From contig CADADR010000002.1 of NCBI GenBank assembly GCA_902786745.1, positions 124,001 to 188,000 of the forward strand: a DNA stretch of 64,000 nt, read 5' to 3'. Below, in pieces: positions 15,704 to 23,965 of this stretch; within the stretch, counting starts at the first letter, position 1; each line of letters starts with the position of its first letter. Under the pieces are notes generated by a model, which was not told the origin of the DNA, ran no database searches, and worked only from the letters and a program-made list of their open reading frames with translations. This DNA comes from an uncultured Bacteroidia bacterium. Its GTDB lineage: Bacteria > Bacteroidota > Bacteroidia > Bacteroidales > F082. The translations under genes and the position numbers were made by a program.

Positions 15704-17518
15704 ATGGCAAAAATCAAGATGCACGTGCTGGTGTGCGGCGGTACTGGCTGCCAGGCTTCGGCAAGTGCTCAAATCATCAAGAACTTCGAGGACATCCTTG
15801 CCGCGAAGGGCTTGCAGGATGAAGTTCAGGTGGTCAGAACGGGTTGCTTCGGCTTCTGCGAGAAGGGCCCCATCGTCAAGATCATGCCTGACAACACTTT
15901 CTACACTCAGGTGAAGCCTGAAGACGTCGAGAAGATCGTGAACGAGCACATCATCAAGGGCCGTAAGGTCACTGACCTGCTCTACATGGATCCCGAGAAC
16001 AAGGAACACGTTGCCGACTCGAAGCACATGGGCTTCTATCGTAAGCAACTCCGTATCGCCCTGCGTAACTGCGGTTTCATCAACCCCGAAAACATCGACG
16101 AGTGCATCTCGCGTGGTGGTTATGAAGCTCTGGGTAAGGTGCTGTCCGAGATGACTCCCCAACAGGTGGTCGACGAAATCACCAAGTCAGGCCTCCGCGG
16201 CCGTGGCGGTGCTGGTTTCCCCACCGGCGTGAAATGGGGTCTCTGCGCAAAGAACAAGTGCGATGAGATGTACGTCATCTGCAACGCCGACGAGGGTGAC
16301 CCGGGTGCGTTCATGGACCGTTCCATCATGGAAGGTGACCCGCACAGCATCGTCGAGGCTATGGCCATCTGCGGCTATGCCATCGGCGCCACCCACGGCT
16401 TGGTTTACATCCGTGCTGAATACCCGCTGGCTATCCACCGTCTGCAAGTCGCCATCGCCCAGGCCCGCGAATACGGCCTGCTCGGTAAAGACATCCTCGG
16501 CTCGGGCTTCGATTTCGATATCGAACTCCGCTACGGTGCCGGTGCTTTCGTCTGCGGTGAAGAGACTGCTCTGATCCACTCGATGGAAGGTATGCGTGGT
16601 GAGCCTACGCTGAAACCCCCGTTCCCGGCTGTTCATGGCTACAAGGGCCAACCCTCCAACGTGAACAACGTGGAGACCTTCGCCAACATCCCGATCATCA
16701 TCACCAAGGGCGCCGACTGGTTTGCCAGCATCGGCTCCGAGAAGTCGAAGGGCACGAAGGTGTTCGCTCTGGCCGGTCAGATCAACAACGTCGGTCTGAT
16801 CGAGGTCCCGATGGGCACCACGCTGCGCGACATCATCTACGAAATCGGTGGTGGTATCAAGGGTGGCCGTAAGTTCAAGGCCGTCCAAACCGGTGGTCCT
16901 TCAGGCGGCTGCTTGACGGAGAAACACCTCGATACTCCTATCGACTATGAAAGCCTTGCCGCTGCTGGCTCCATGATGGGCTCTGGCGGTATGGTGGTCA
17001 TGGACGACACCTCCTGCATGGTGGCCATCGCCAAGTTCTACTTGGAGTTCACCTGCGAAGAGAGCTGCGGTAAGTGCTCGCCCTGCCGTATCGGTAACAA
17101 ACGTATGCTCGAAATCCTCACCAAGATCACGGAAGGCAGAGGCACCATGGACGACCTCCAGGAACTCCGCAACCTCGCCGCTGTGATTAAGGATACCGCC
17201 CTCTGCGGTCTGGGTCAGACCTCACCGAACCCGGTGCTTTCGACCTTGGACAACTTCTGGGACGAGTATGTTGAGCACGTTGTTGACAAGAAATGCCGCG
17301 CTGGCGTCTGCAAGAAGCTCATGCGTTATGAAATCGACAAGGAGAAGTGCATTGGCTGTGGCGCTTGTAAGAAGAACTGCCCCGCCGAGGCTATCTCGAA
17401 GACCGACTACATCGCTCCCGGCCACAAGCTGCCTTCGATGACGATCGATCCTTCCAAGTGTATCAAGTGCGGTGCCTGTATCTCAACTTGTAAGTTCAGT
17501 GCCATTTCTGTCAAATAA
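15704..17518 (+). CDS. hydB: bifurcating [FeFe]-hydrogenase subunit beta (NuoF-like)
   Basis: 604 aa. Order: a thioredoxin-like 2Fe-2S domain (CGGTGC and CFGFC, residues about 8-50), the NuoF core with NADH site GRGGAGFPTG and FMN site around ICNADEGDPGAF, the ESCGKCSPCRIG cluster motif, and two C-terminal 4Fe-4S motifs (CIGCGACKKNC and CIKCGACISTC). It oxidises NADH and, with ferredoxin, drives H2 formation by HydA. The start codon follows a strong Shine-Dalgarno (CGGAGGAA). Codon use is strongly biased, as expected of an abundant protein. Confidence 0.95.
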   Translation: MAKIKMHVLVCGGTGCQASASAQIIKNFEDILAAKGLQDEVQVVRTGCFGFCEKGPIVKIMPDNTFYTQVKPEDVEKIVNEHIIKGRKVTDLLYMDPENKEHVADSKHMGFYRKQLRIALRNCGFINPENIDECISRGGYEALGKVLSEMTPQQVVDEITKSGLRGRGGAGFPTGVKWGLCAKNKCDEMYVICNADEGDPGAFMDRSIMEGDPHSIVEAMAICGYAIGATHGLVYIRAEYPLAIHRLQVAIAQAREYGLLGKDILGSGFDFDIELRYGAGAFVCGEETALIHSMEGMRGEPTLKPPFPAVHGYKGQPSNVNNVETFANIPIIITKGADWFASIGSEKSKGTKVFALAGQINNVGLIEVPMGTTLRDIIYEIGGGIKGGRKFKAVQTGGPSGGCLTEKHLDTPIDYESLAAAGSMMGSGGMVVMDDTSCMVAIAKFYLEFTCEESCGKCSPCRIGNKRMLEILTKITEGRGTMDDLQELRNLAAVIKDTALCGLGQTSPNPVLSTLDNFWDEYVEHVVDKKCRAGVCKKLMRYEIDKEKCIGCGACKKNCPAEAISKTDYIAPGHKLPSMTIDPSKCIKCGACISTCKFSAISVK

Positions 17519-17538
17519 TAAAAGAGGAGGAAACAAAT

Positions 17539-19323
17539 ATGATTAACGTAACAATTGATAACAAACAGATCCAGGTCCCGGAAGGCACTACTATCCTGAA
17601 AGCCGCCCGCATGGCTGGTATCCATATTCCTACCCTTTGCTATTTTGAACTGGCAGGAATGAAATTTGAAAACAAACCCGGTGGCTGCCGCGTTTGTGTC
17701 GTCGAAGTGACTAAGGACTTCAACGGACGTCCGCGTCGTAACCTGGCCCCGGCTTGCGCCACCGACTGCGTGGAAGGCATGGAAGTGCTGACCCACAGCG
17801 CCCGCGTCATCAACGCCCGTCGTACCGTGGTCGAACTCATCCTTTCCGACCACCCGACCGACTGCTTGACCTGCGCCAAGAGCGGCAACTGCGAGCTCCA
17901 GAGCCTGGCCCAGTACCTCGGCATCCGCGACATCCCGTTCAAGGGTGAACAGAGCCACTATCGCCAAGACATGTCGCCCAGCATCGTGCGCGACATGGAC
18001 AAGTGCATCATGTGCCGCCGCTGCGAGAACATGTGTAACAACGTCCAGACCGTTGGTGCCTTGAGCGCCATCAACCGTGGCTTCAGCGCCGTCGTGGCTC
18101 CTGCCTTCGAGCAAGACCTCGTCGACTCGCCTTGCGTCATGTGCGGTCAGTGCGTCCAGGTTTGCCCTGTTGGTGCTTTGACTGAGGTGGACGACACCCG
18201 CAATGTCATGGCTGCCATCAACAATCCTAAGAAGACCGTCATCGTCAACACGGCTCCTGCCACGCGTGTGGCCCTCGGTGAAGAGTTTGGCATGCCCGCC
18301 GGCACCATCGTCACCGGTCAGATGGCCGCTGCCCTGCGTCGTCTCGGTTTCGACTATGTGTTCGACACCGACTTCACTGCTGACCTTACCATCATGGAGG
18401 AAGGCACTGAGCTCCTCGGCCGTATCAAGAAGTTCATGGCTGGCGACAAGAGTGTCCGCCTGCCTATCCTGACTTCCTGCTGCCCAGGTTGGGTCAACTT
18501 CTTCGAGCACAACTTCCCCGACATGCTGGATGTGCCTTCAACCGCCAAGTCGCCTATGCAGATGTTCGGCGCTGTCGCCAAGAACTACTGGGCCGAAAAG
18601 ATGGGCATCAAGAGAGAAGACCTCGTCGTCGTTTCCATCATGCCTTGCTTGGCCAAGAAGTACGAAAGCAAGCGTAAGGAATTCTACAAGGACGGTAACC
18701 CAGATATCGACTACGTTCTGACGACCCGTGAGTTGGCCCGCTTGATCAAGCAGTTCAACCTCGACCTGAAGGACATGCCGAGCGAGGACTATGACGACCC
18801 GCTGGGCGAATCCACGGGTGCCGCCGTCATCTTCGGCGCCACTGGTGGTGTGATCGAAGCTGCCACCCGTACCGCTTACGAAGTGTTCACTGGCAAGCCG
18901 CTGCCTAAGATTGACTTCACTGAACTTCGTGGTATGGAAGGCATCCGTGACGCTTGGGTTGACTTTGATGGTACGCCCATCCACATTGGTATCGCCCACG
19001 GTCTGTCCAACGCCCGCAAGCTCCTCGAGAGAGTGCGTGAAGGCAAGGAACAGTTCCACGCCATCGAGGTCATGGCCTGCCCCGGCGGTTGCGTCGGCGG
19101 TGCTGGTCAGCCCTACCACCACGGCAACAGCGAGATCATCAAGAAACGTACGGAGGCTATCTATCGTGAAGACCTCGGTAAACCGATCCGTAAGTCACAC
19201 GAGAATCCGTCCATCAAGAAGATCTACGAAGAGTACTTTGGTGAGCCTTGTGGCCACAAGTCACACGAACTGCTGCACACCCACTATTTCGACAAGTCAG
19301 AACACGTCGAGATCAGCGAGTAA
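17539..19323 (+). CDS. hydA: bifurcating [FeFe]-hydrogenase catalytic subunit alpha
   Basis: 594 aa. Order: 2Fe-2S domain (C34, C50, C53 region), His-Cys3 cluster (HPTDCLTCAKSGNC, about 105-118), two 4Fe-4S motifs (C156-C166 and C199-C209), then the H-cluster domain with TSCCPGW (C314/C315), MPCLAKK (C370) and MACPGGC (C514/C518), and a C-terminal small-subunit-like tail ending near YHHGN onward. All catalytic ligands are present, so this is a group A enzyme. With HydB and HydC it makes H2 from NADH and reduced ferredoxin together. Strong Shine-Dalgarno GAGGAGG. Confidence 0.96.
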   Translation: MINVTIDNKQIQVPEGTTILKAARMAGIHIPTLCYFELAGMKFENKPGGCRVCVVEVTKDFNGRPRRNLAPACATDCVEGMEVLTHSARVINARRTVVELILSDHPTDCLTCAKSGNCELQSLAQYLGIRDIPFKGEQSHYRQDMSPSIVRDMDKCIMCRRCENMCNNVQTVGALSAINRGFSAVVAPAFEQDLVDSPCVMCGQCVQVCPVGALTEVDDTRNVMAAINNPKKTVIVNTAPATRVALGEEFGMPAGTIVTGQMAAALRRLGFDYVFDTDFTADLTIMEEGTELLGRIKKFMAGDKSVRLPILTSCCPGWVNFFEHNFPDMLDVPSTAKSPMQMFGAVAKNYWAEKMGIKREDLVVVSIMPCLAKKYESKRKEFYKDGNPDIDYVLTTRELARLIKQFNLDLKDMPSEDYDDPLGESTGAAVIFGATGGVIEAATRTAYEVFTGKPLPKIDFTELRGMEGIRDAWVDFDGTPIHIGIAHGLSNARKLLERVREGKEQFHAIEVMACPGGCVGGAGQPYHHGNSEIIKKRTEAIYREDLGKPIRKSHENPSIKKIYEEYFGEPCGHKSHELLHTHYFDKSEHVEISE

Positions 19324-19358
19324 TTCAATAACCAGTAAATAATAGAAAGGAAATAAAT

Positions 19359-19835
19359 ATGGCAGTTATTAAATTATCAGAAGCTAAGGTTAACTTCATC
19401 AAGGAGGTTTGCAAGTCGTATGGCAACAAGCCGGGTGAGGTCATCAATGTGCTGCACAAGGTTCAGGGCGAGTATGGCTATCTGCCTGCTGAGGTCCAGG
19501 AGCTGGTGGCTAAGGAACTGGGTATCCCGGTTTCGAGAGTCTACGGCATCGTTTCGTTCTATTCCTTCTTCACCATGACGCCTAAAGGCGAGCACCCGAT
19601 CAGCGTTTGCTTGGGTACCGCTTGCTACGTGCGTGGTGCCGAGAAGGTGCTGGACGAGCTGAAACGTCAGCTGGGCATCAACGTCGGTGAGGTCACTCCC
19701 GACGGCAAGTTCTCTCTGACCTGCCTCCGCTGCGTCGGTGCTTGCGGTCTGGCCCCCGTCATCGAAGTCGGTGACAAGGTCTACGGCCGTATGACGCCTG
19801 ACCGCGTGAAGGACGTGCTTGCTGAGTACAAATAA
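19359..19835 (+). CDS. hydC: bifurcating [FeFe]-hydrogenase subunit gamma (NuoE-like)
   Basis: 158 aa. N-terminal helical bundle (GEVINVLHKVQGEYGYLP) and a thioredoxin-like 2Fe-2S domain with cysteines in CLGTACYV and CLRCVGAC. This is the NuoE-type subunit of the bifurcating hydrogenase. Last gene of the operon; Shine-Dalgarno AGAAAGGA; followed by a terminator. Confidence 0.95.
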   Translation: MAVIKLSEAKVNFIKEVCKSYGNKPGEVINVLHKVQGEYGYLPAEVQELVAKELGIPVSRVYGIVSFYSFFTMTPKGEHPISVCLGTACYVRGAEKVLDELKRQLGINVGEVTPDGKFSLTCLRCVGACGLAPVIEVGDKVYGRMTPDRVKDVLAEYK

Positions 19836-19865
19836 TCTTTACACCTATTTATTAATAGGTTCAAG

Positions 19866-19898
19866 AAAAAATCCCCGCCTGAAAAGGTGGGGATTTTT
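19866..19898. terminator. bidirectional terminator between hydC and fprA
   Basis: AATCCCCGCCT pairs with AGGTGGGGATT (one G-T pair) around a four-base loop, with A-run on the left and T-run on the right. It can end both the hydrogenase operon and the convergent oxygen-defence operon. Confidence 0.9.
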
Positions 19899-19921
19899 TT
19901 ATCTAATAAAAGGGTAGGGGC

Positions 19922-21112
19922 TTAGCCTTTCACCGCCTCGGCCACAGCCTTTCCGAGGTTGTAGAGTTTGTCCCAATCCTCTTCGCGAATGGGAGCACCT
20001 TTCACCTCGACGTTATCAGCTACGAGGTTCCATTGGCCTTCCTCAGCATATTTGGCAAGCGTCTTCACGCCACCACCGCTCCAGCTCATACCTCCAAAGA
20101 GAGCATAGCATTTGTTTTTAGGCTTGAACTCATTGATTTCGTGGACGAGCAGGGTCATGTTGGGGAACATGTTGCCATAGTGGGCGCAGGCGCCGATGAT
20201 GACGCCCTTGTATTTCCAGATGTCGCTCATGATGAAACTGACCTCGGTCTTGGCGATGTCATAAACCTTCACCTCCTTGATGCCGGCTTCGGCGGCGCCA
20301 CGGGCTATGATGTCGGCCATTACCCCAGTGTTGCCATGCATCGAACCGTAGACGACGACCACGCCTTCTTCGGGCTCCTGCTTGCTCCATTGGGTGTATT
20401 TGCCCAAGACCCAAGGCAGGTTGCTGCGCCAAATCAAACCATGTGAAGGAGCAATCATCTTGATTTCCAAGGCGCTGAGTTTTTCGATGGCTTTCACAAC
20501 TTGCATAGCCACCTTTCCGATGATGTTGGCATAATAACGGCGCATCTCATCTTCATAGAAGGCAAGATTGACTTGGTCGTCGAAGATGCCACCGTTCAGG
20601 GCACCGAAGCCGCCAAAGGCGTCGTTGCTGAAGACGATGCCGCTTGTTTGCTCATAGGTCACCATCGACTCGGGCCAATGCACCATAGGTAGCATGAAAA
20701 ACTGCAAGGTATGATTGCCGAGGCTTAAGGTCTCGCCTTCAGCCACGACCTTCTTGTTTCCAATAGGGCCATAGAAAGCCTCTAAGGGAGCAAAGGTCTT
20801 GGCGTTGCCCACAACCTGTATTTCAGGCCACTCTCTCAACACGGCAGCGATGCTGCTGCTGTGGTCGGGTTCGTCGTGGTTGACGATAAGGTAGTCGACC
20901 TTTCGGCCTTGCAGCGCTGACTTGACTTTAAAGAGGTATTCCTCTATGAAACCAGCCTCGACGGGGTCAATGAGAGCCACCTTGTCATCCACAATGAGAT
21001 AAGAGTTATAGGAGACGCCGTTAGGCAGCTCCATGTGGTTCTCAAACATGTCGGTGCGGCGGTCGTTGACGCCGACATAATAAATATTTTCGGTTAATTG
21101 TATTTGTTGCAT
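19922..21112 (-). CDS. fprA: A-type flavoprotein FprA (O2/NO reductase)
   Basis: 396 aa from the ATG at 21112; the frame stays open upstream but that part lies in a palindromic repeat and the neighbouring gene. N-terminal metallo-beta-lactamase-like diiron domain with NHDEPDHSSS, and C-terminal flavodoxin domain with FMN loop YGSMHGNTG. Such enzymes reduce O2 to water or NO to N2O with electrons from rubredoxin. It is the last gene of the operon rubrerythrin, rubredoxin, flavin reductase-rubredoxin, fprA, so electron donors are encoded with it. Confidence 0.94.
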   Translation of the reverse strand: MQQIQLTENIYYVGVNDRRTDMFENHMELPNGVSYNSYLIVDDKVALIDPVEAGFIEEYLFKVKSALQGRKVDYLIVNHDEPDHSSSIAAVLREWPEIQVVGNAKTFAPLEAFYGPIGNKKVVAEGETLSLGNHTLQFFMLPMVHWPESMVTYEQTSGIVFSNDAFGGFGALNGGIFDDQVNLAFYEDEMRRYYANIIGKVAMQVVKAIEKLSALEIKMIAPSHGLIWRSNLPWVLGKYTQWSKQEPEEGVVVVYGSMHGNTGVMADIIARGAAEAGIKEVKVYDIAKTEVSFIMSDIWKYKGVIIGACAHYGNMFPNMTLLVHEINEFKPKNKCYALFGGMSWSGGGVKTLAKYAEEGQWNLVADNVEVKGAPIREEDWDKLYNLGKAVAEAVKG

Positions 21113-21134
21113 AGATGATGATGTTATTTCGTTT

Positions 21135-21164
21135 TGTAGAGACGGTGTGCACACCGTCTCTACA
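21135..21164. repeat. 30-base perfect palindrome between hrb and fprA
   Basis: The whole 30 bases equal their reverse complement; outer ten bases are TGTAGAGACG/CGTCTCTACA. It begins one base after the hrb stop codon. A near-copy with the same outer arms lies at 21804-21833, so this is a repeat family, probably REP-like or a MITE remnant. Confidence 0.85.
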
Positions 21165-21165
21165 G

Positions 21166-21786
21166 CTAAAAAACCTCCTCGAAATCCTCCACGCCGTGTT
21201 TGCACAGCGGGCATTCGAAGTCGGGTGGGAGGGAGTCGCCTTCGTAGACGTAGCCGCACACCTTGCACACCCAACGGCGTTTGCCGTCCTTGGGTTTCTC
21301 GGCTGGTTGCGGTTTGGGCTTTATGTTTTTCTGATAATAGTCGTATGTCACTGAGGGTTTGTCGGAAAGGACTTGGGCATCCAGCACATCGGCGATGAAC
21401 ATCGTGTGCGTGCCGAAGTCGATGCTCTTGGTGACACGACTGGCCAAGTAAGCATTGGTGTATTTCGGGATATAGAGCACATGGTTGACGGCACGGTGCT
21501 CAGCCTCGCAGTTGGCGAATTTGTTCACCTTGCGTCCCGACTGGAAACCGAAGTGTTCGAAGACCTTCATCGGGGTCTCCGTGGTCAGCATCGAGACGTT
21601 GAACACGCATGAATCCTTGATGAGGTCGTGGGTGTAGTTGCCTTTGTTGACCGTCACGGCGACCTGCAACGGGTTGCTCGTGACTTGAATCACTGTGTTC
21701 ACGATGCAGCCATTGTCGATGTTGTCGTAATTGGTGGTCAGCACGTATAGGCCATAACCAATGTTGAATAATGCCTTTGTATCCAT
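21166..21786 (-). CDS. flavin reductase-rubredoxin fusion (high-molecular-weight rubredoxin)
   Basis: 206 aa from the ATG at 21786 (MDTKALFNIG); the longer frame runs into a palindromic repeat. Residues about 1-155 are a flavin-reductase-like FMN-binding domain (GLYVLTT, NGCIVNTVIQVTSNP). Residues about 165-206 are a rubredoxin with CKVCGY and CPLC iron ligands. This architecture is known from Hrb of acetogens, which passes NADH-derived electrons to FprA. The gene lies directly upstream of fprA, in line with that role. Confidence 0.88.
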   Translation of the reverse strand: MDTKALFNIGYGLYVLTTNYDNIDNGCIVNTVIQVTSNPLQVAVTVNKGNYTHDLIKDSCVFNVSMLTTETPMKVFEHFGFQSGRKVNKFANCEAEHRAVNHVLYIPKYTNAYLASRVTKSIDFGTHTMFIADVLDAQVLSDKPSVTYDYYQKNIKPKPQPAEKPKDGKRRWVCKVCGYVYEGDSLPPDFECPLCKHGVEDFEEVF

Positions 21787-21803
21787 TTTGTTTCGATAAA
21801 ACA

Positions 21804-21833
21804 TGTAGAGACGCGCCATGGCACGTCTCTACA
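21804..21833. repeat. 30-base near-palindrome, second copy of the TGTAGAGACG family
   Basis: Palindromic over 30 bases with one mismatched pair; outer arms TGTAGAGACG/CGTCTCTACA are identical to the copy at 21135-21164, while the inner ten bases differ (CGCCATGGCA). It sits between the rubredoxin and hrb genes. Confidence 0.8.
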
Positions 21834-21842
21834 AATCGTTAA

Positions 21843-22004
21843 TTATTCCATGACAGAGAAGCTGTCCTTGCCGATGCCGCAAAGCGGGCAGGACCAATTG
21901 TCGGGAATCATTTCAAAAGGAGTGCCAGGGGCAATGCCGCTATCGGGATCGCCTTTTTCCGGGTCATAGATATAACCACAGACGTCGCAAACGTACTTTT
22001 TCAT
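21843..22004 (-). CDS. rubredoxin
   Basis: 53 aa. Starts [15 protein letters not shown] and has the second iron-binding pair SCPLCG near residues 38-42, with the usual spacing and length for rubredoxin. It carries single electrons to rubrerythrin and FprA in O2 and peroxide reduction. It sits between rubrerythrin and the flavin reductase-rubredoxin gene in one operon. Confidence 0.95.
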   Translation of the reverse strand: MKKYVCDVCGYIYDPEKGDPDSGIAPGTPFEMIPDNWSCPLCGIGKDSFSVME

Positions 22005-22034
22005 AGTTGAAAGTTATTAGTTAATAGTTAAAAG

Positions 22035-22574
22035 TTAATAATTCTCTGCTTTGATCTGGAAGTAGGACTGCGGATGATTGCAGACAGGACAGATTTGCGG
22101 GGCCTTCTTGCCGATGACAATATGTCCACAGTTCGAGCACTGCCACACCATGTCGCCTTCGCGAGAGAAGACCAGGCCTTCCTCAATGTTTTTCAGAAGC
22201 TTACGGTAGCGTTCTTCGTGTTCCTTCTCGATTTTGGCCACCAATTCGAAGAGCACGGCGATTTTTGTGAAGCCTTCCTCGCGGGCGGTCTTGGCCATAC
22301 CGGCGTACATGTCGGTCCATTCGTAGTTCTCGCCGTCGGCGGCATCCTTCAGATTGGTCTTGGTGTCGGGCACCTCACCATCATGGAGGAGCTTAAACCA
22401 AATCTTGGCATGTTCCTGTTCGTTACGAGCCGTCTCCTCAAAGAGGTCGGCAATTTGGTTGTAGCCTTCTTTACGGGCTTTTGAAGCATAATAAGTGTAC
22501 TTGTTGCGGGCCTGTGATTCGCCAGCAAAAGCAGCCATCAGGTTGGCTTCGGTCTTAGAACCTTTTAGATCCAT
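22035..22574 (-). CDS. rbr: rubrerythrin
   Basis: 179 aa. The ferritin-like diiron domain (about 1-135) contains the paired metal motifs [11 protein letters not shown] and [10 protein letters not shown]. The C-terminal rubredoxin-like domain has CSNCGH and CPVCNHP. The enzyme reduces hydrogen peroxide in anaerobes. It is the first gene of the oxygen-defence operon, with a good promoter at 22655-22684. The spacer to the rubredoxin gene is made of an AGTTATTAGTTAATAGTT-like repeated word. Confidence 0.95.
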   Translation of the reverse strand: MDLKGSKTEANLMAAFAGESQARNKYTYYASKARKEGYNQIADLFEETARNEQEHAKIWFKLLHDGEVPDTKTNLKDAADGENYEWTDMYAGMAKTAREEGFTKIAVLFELVAKIEKEHEERYRKLLKNIEEGLVFSREGDMVWQCSNCGHIVIGKKAPQICPVCNHPQSYFQIKAENY

Positions 22575-22654
22575 ATTAGTTGGTTTTAAAGATTGATAAT
22601 GAATTATTTACAACAAATCATCAAAAGGGGAGGGGCTTAACCTCCAATTTTTGG

Positions 22655-22684
22655 CAAAGTTAGCATTATTTTTCGGATTTGCAA
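22655..22684 (-). promoter_or_regulatory. promoter of the rubrerythrin-fprA operon
   Basis: On the minus strand TTG, 19 bases, then TAACTTTG, matching the Bacteroidetes consensus. Leader about 75 bases to the start codon at 22574. Confidence 0.7.
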
Positions 22685-22733
22685 TGTAAAAGCCTATTTT
22701 CAAGAAAATAATCCTATCTAAGCCAAGATTCCG

Positions 22734-22741
22734 TATTTTTG
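22734..22741 (+). promoter_or_regulatory. -7 element of the exonuclease gene
   Basis: TATTTTTG, eight bases before the ATG at 22750, so the transcript would be nearly leaderless. No clear -33 element. Confidence 0.5.
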
Positions 22742-22749
22742 CATTCGAT

Positions 22750-23328
22750 ATGTTTTGGAACCACCATAAAAAGATAAGAATAAAGGGCGACTGGCCTGAT
22801 GACGAGTGGCCTTCGTATATACCCAAATACCATTTGTATGATTTTGCCGCCATCGACTTCGAAGGGGCTAATGGAGAAGTGACGAGTGCCTGCAGCATGG
22901 GTCTTGTCATAGTCCATGACGACGAAATTGTTGAGCGTTTCTATAGCCTTATCAAGCCGGTGCCGAACAGATATGACTTTTGGACCACCAAGGTTCATGG
23001 CATCACATACAAGGACACCAACCACGCGCCATTGTTTCCTGAGGTATGGGAACAAGTGGCCGGCAAGGTGCAAGGGCTGCCCATGGTGGCGCACGGCATT
23101 TCGTTTGACGAGCGTGTGCTAAAGGCGCTGCATGAGTTATATCACATACCATATCCGAATTTCAAGTTTTACTGTACGCATTTAGGGTCGGAGAAGCTCG
23201 TACCAGATTTGGAGAATCACAAACTGCAGACGGTTGCCAAGCATTTCGGGTATGACTTGGCGAAAAACCACCATAATGCTGTTGCCGATGCGGAGGCTTG
23301 TGCAGTTATCGCGATGAATATCTTCTGA
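22750..23328 (+). CDS. DEDDh 3'-5' exonuclease (DnaQ/epsilon-like)
   Basis: 192 aa. The four-acid exonuclease pattern is visible: AIDFEGA (ExoI, D-x-E), AHGISFDERV (ExoII) and HNAVADAEAC (ExoIII with H and D). This size fits stand-alone DnaQ-like proofreading or repair exonucleases. Single gene, divergent from the rubrerythrin operon. Confidence 0.88.
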   Translation: MFWNHHKKIRIKGDWPDDEWPSYIPKYHLYDFAAIDFEGANGEVTSACSMGLVIVHDDEIVERFYSLIKPVPNRYDFWTTKVHGITYKDTNHAPLFPEVWEQVAGKVQGLPMVAHGISFDERVLKALHELYHIPYPNFKFYCTHLGSEKLVPDLENHKLQTVAKHFGYDLAKNHHNAVADAEACAVIAMNIF

Positions 23329-23458
23329 TCATATTTCCTATTATTTACCATGTTGGGGGATGGCTTTATATTTACTATTTAACATAATATGTATTATTTT
23401 CCGAAAGAGCCAAAAACAAAAAAGAGCAGAAAAATGGCTGTTTTGAGCAATTTTCCAC

Positions 23459-23488
23459 TTGCCAAAACCAAAATGATGACTATATTTG
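23459..23488 (+). promoter_or_regulatory. promoter of the DUF3127-mnmE operon
   Basis: TTG at 23459, 19 bases, then TATATTTG at 23481-23488. Leader about 65 bases. The 130 bases before it hold no gene I can support. Confidence 0.75.
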
Positions 23489-23559
23489 CATTTTTGGAGT
23501 TTTAAAGAAAGACATCAATTAAATCATTTAATAATAACTAATTAAAACCCCCACCTAAT

Positions 23560-23961
23560 ATGGAAATTACCGGAAAAGTGGTCAGACTCGGTGCTCTGAC
23601 CGAAGGAACCAGCGCCCGCGGACCTTGGCGTAAACAAGACCTCATCATTGAAACTGAAGAACAGTTTCCCAAGACTGTCTGCTTAACCTGCTGGTCGAAT
23701 CAGATTGACGAGATCCAGAAATTTGCGCCTGGACAAGCCATTAAGGCACAGATCGATTTGTCGTCGCGTGAATTCAACGGCAAATGGTACACGGATGTGC
23801 GTGTATGGCGTTTTGATCCTGTTGGCATCGCTGCTGCCCCCGCTGCAGCACCTGCACAACCTGCCCAGCAGCCTACAATGCATCAAACTCCGCCTGCTGC
23901 TGCCCCCACACAGGAGTTCTATGCCCCTAGTGAAGACAGTGTAGACGATCTCCCCTTCTGA
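23560..23961 (+). CDS. DUF3127 protein with SSB-like acidic tail
   Basis: 133 aa. Residues about 1-88 look like an OB-fold of the DUF3127 type common in Bacteroidota (MEITGKVVRLG, WSNQIDEI, WYTDVRVWRFDP). A Pro/Ala/Gln-rich linker follows. The last residues are DDLPF, the same kind of acidic tip that single-strand binding protein uses to recruit repair and replication proteins. It may bind nucleic acid. mnmE starts five bases after its stop, so the two are cotranscribed. Confidence 0.85.
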   Translation: MEITGKVVRLGALTEGTSARGPWRKQDLIIETEEQFPKTVCLTCWSNQIDEIQKFAPGQAIKAQIDLSSREFNGKWYTDVRVWRFDPVGIAAAPAAAPAQPAQQPTMHQTPPAAAPTQEFYAPSEDSVDDLPF

Positions 23962-23965
23962 TATT

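Noticed and set aside
17407..18510. 367-codon minus-strand frame
   Set aside because: Antisense to hydA; His/Asp/Val-rich shadow.
21113..21274. 54-codon upstream extension of fprA
   Set aside because: Lies in a perfect palindrome and the end of the hrb gene; known FprA proteins start at the internal ATG used here.
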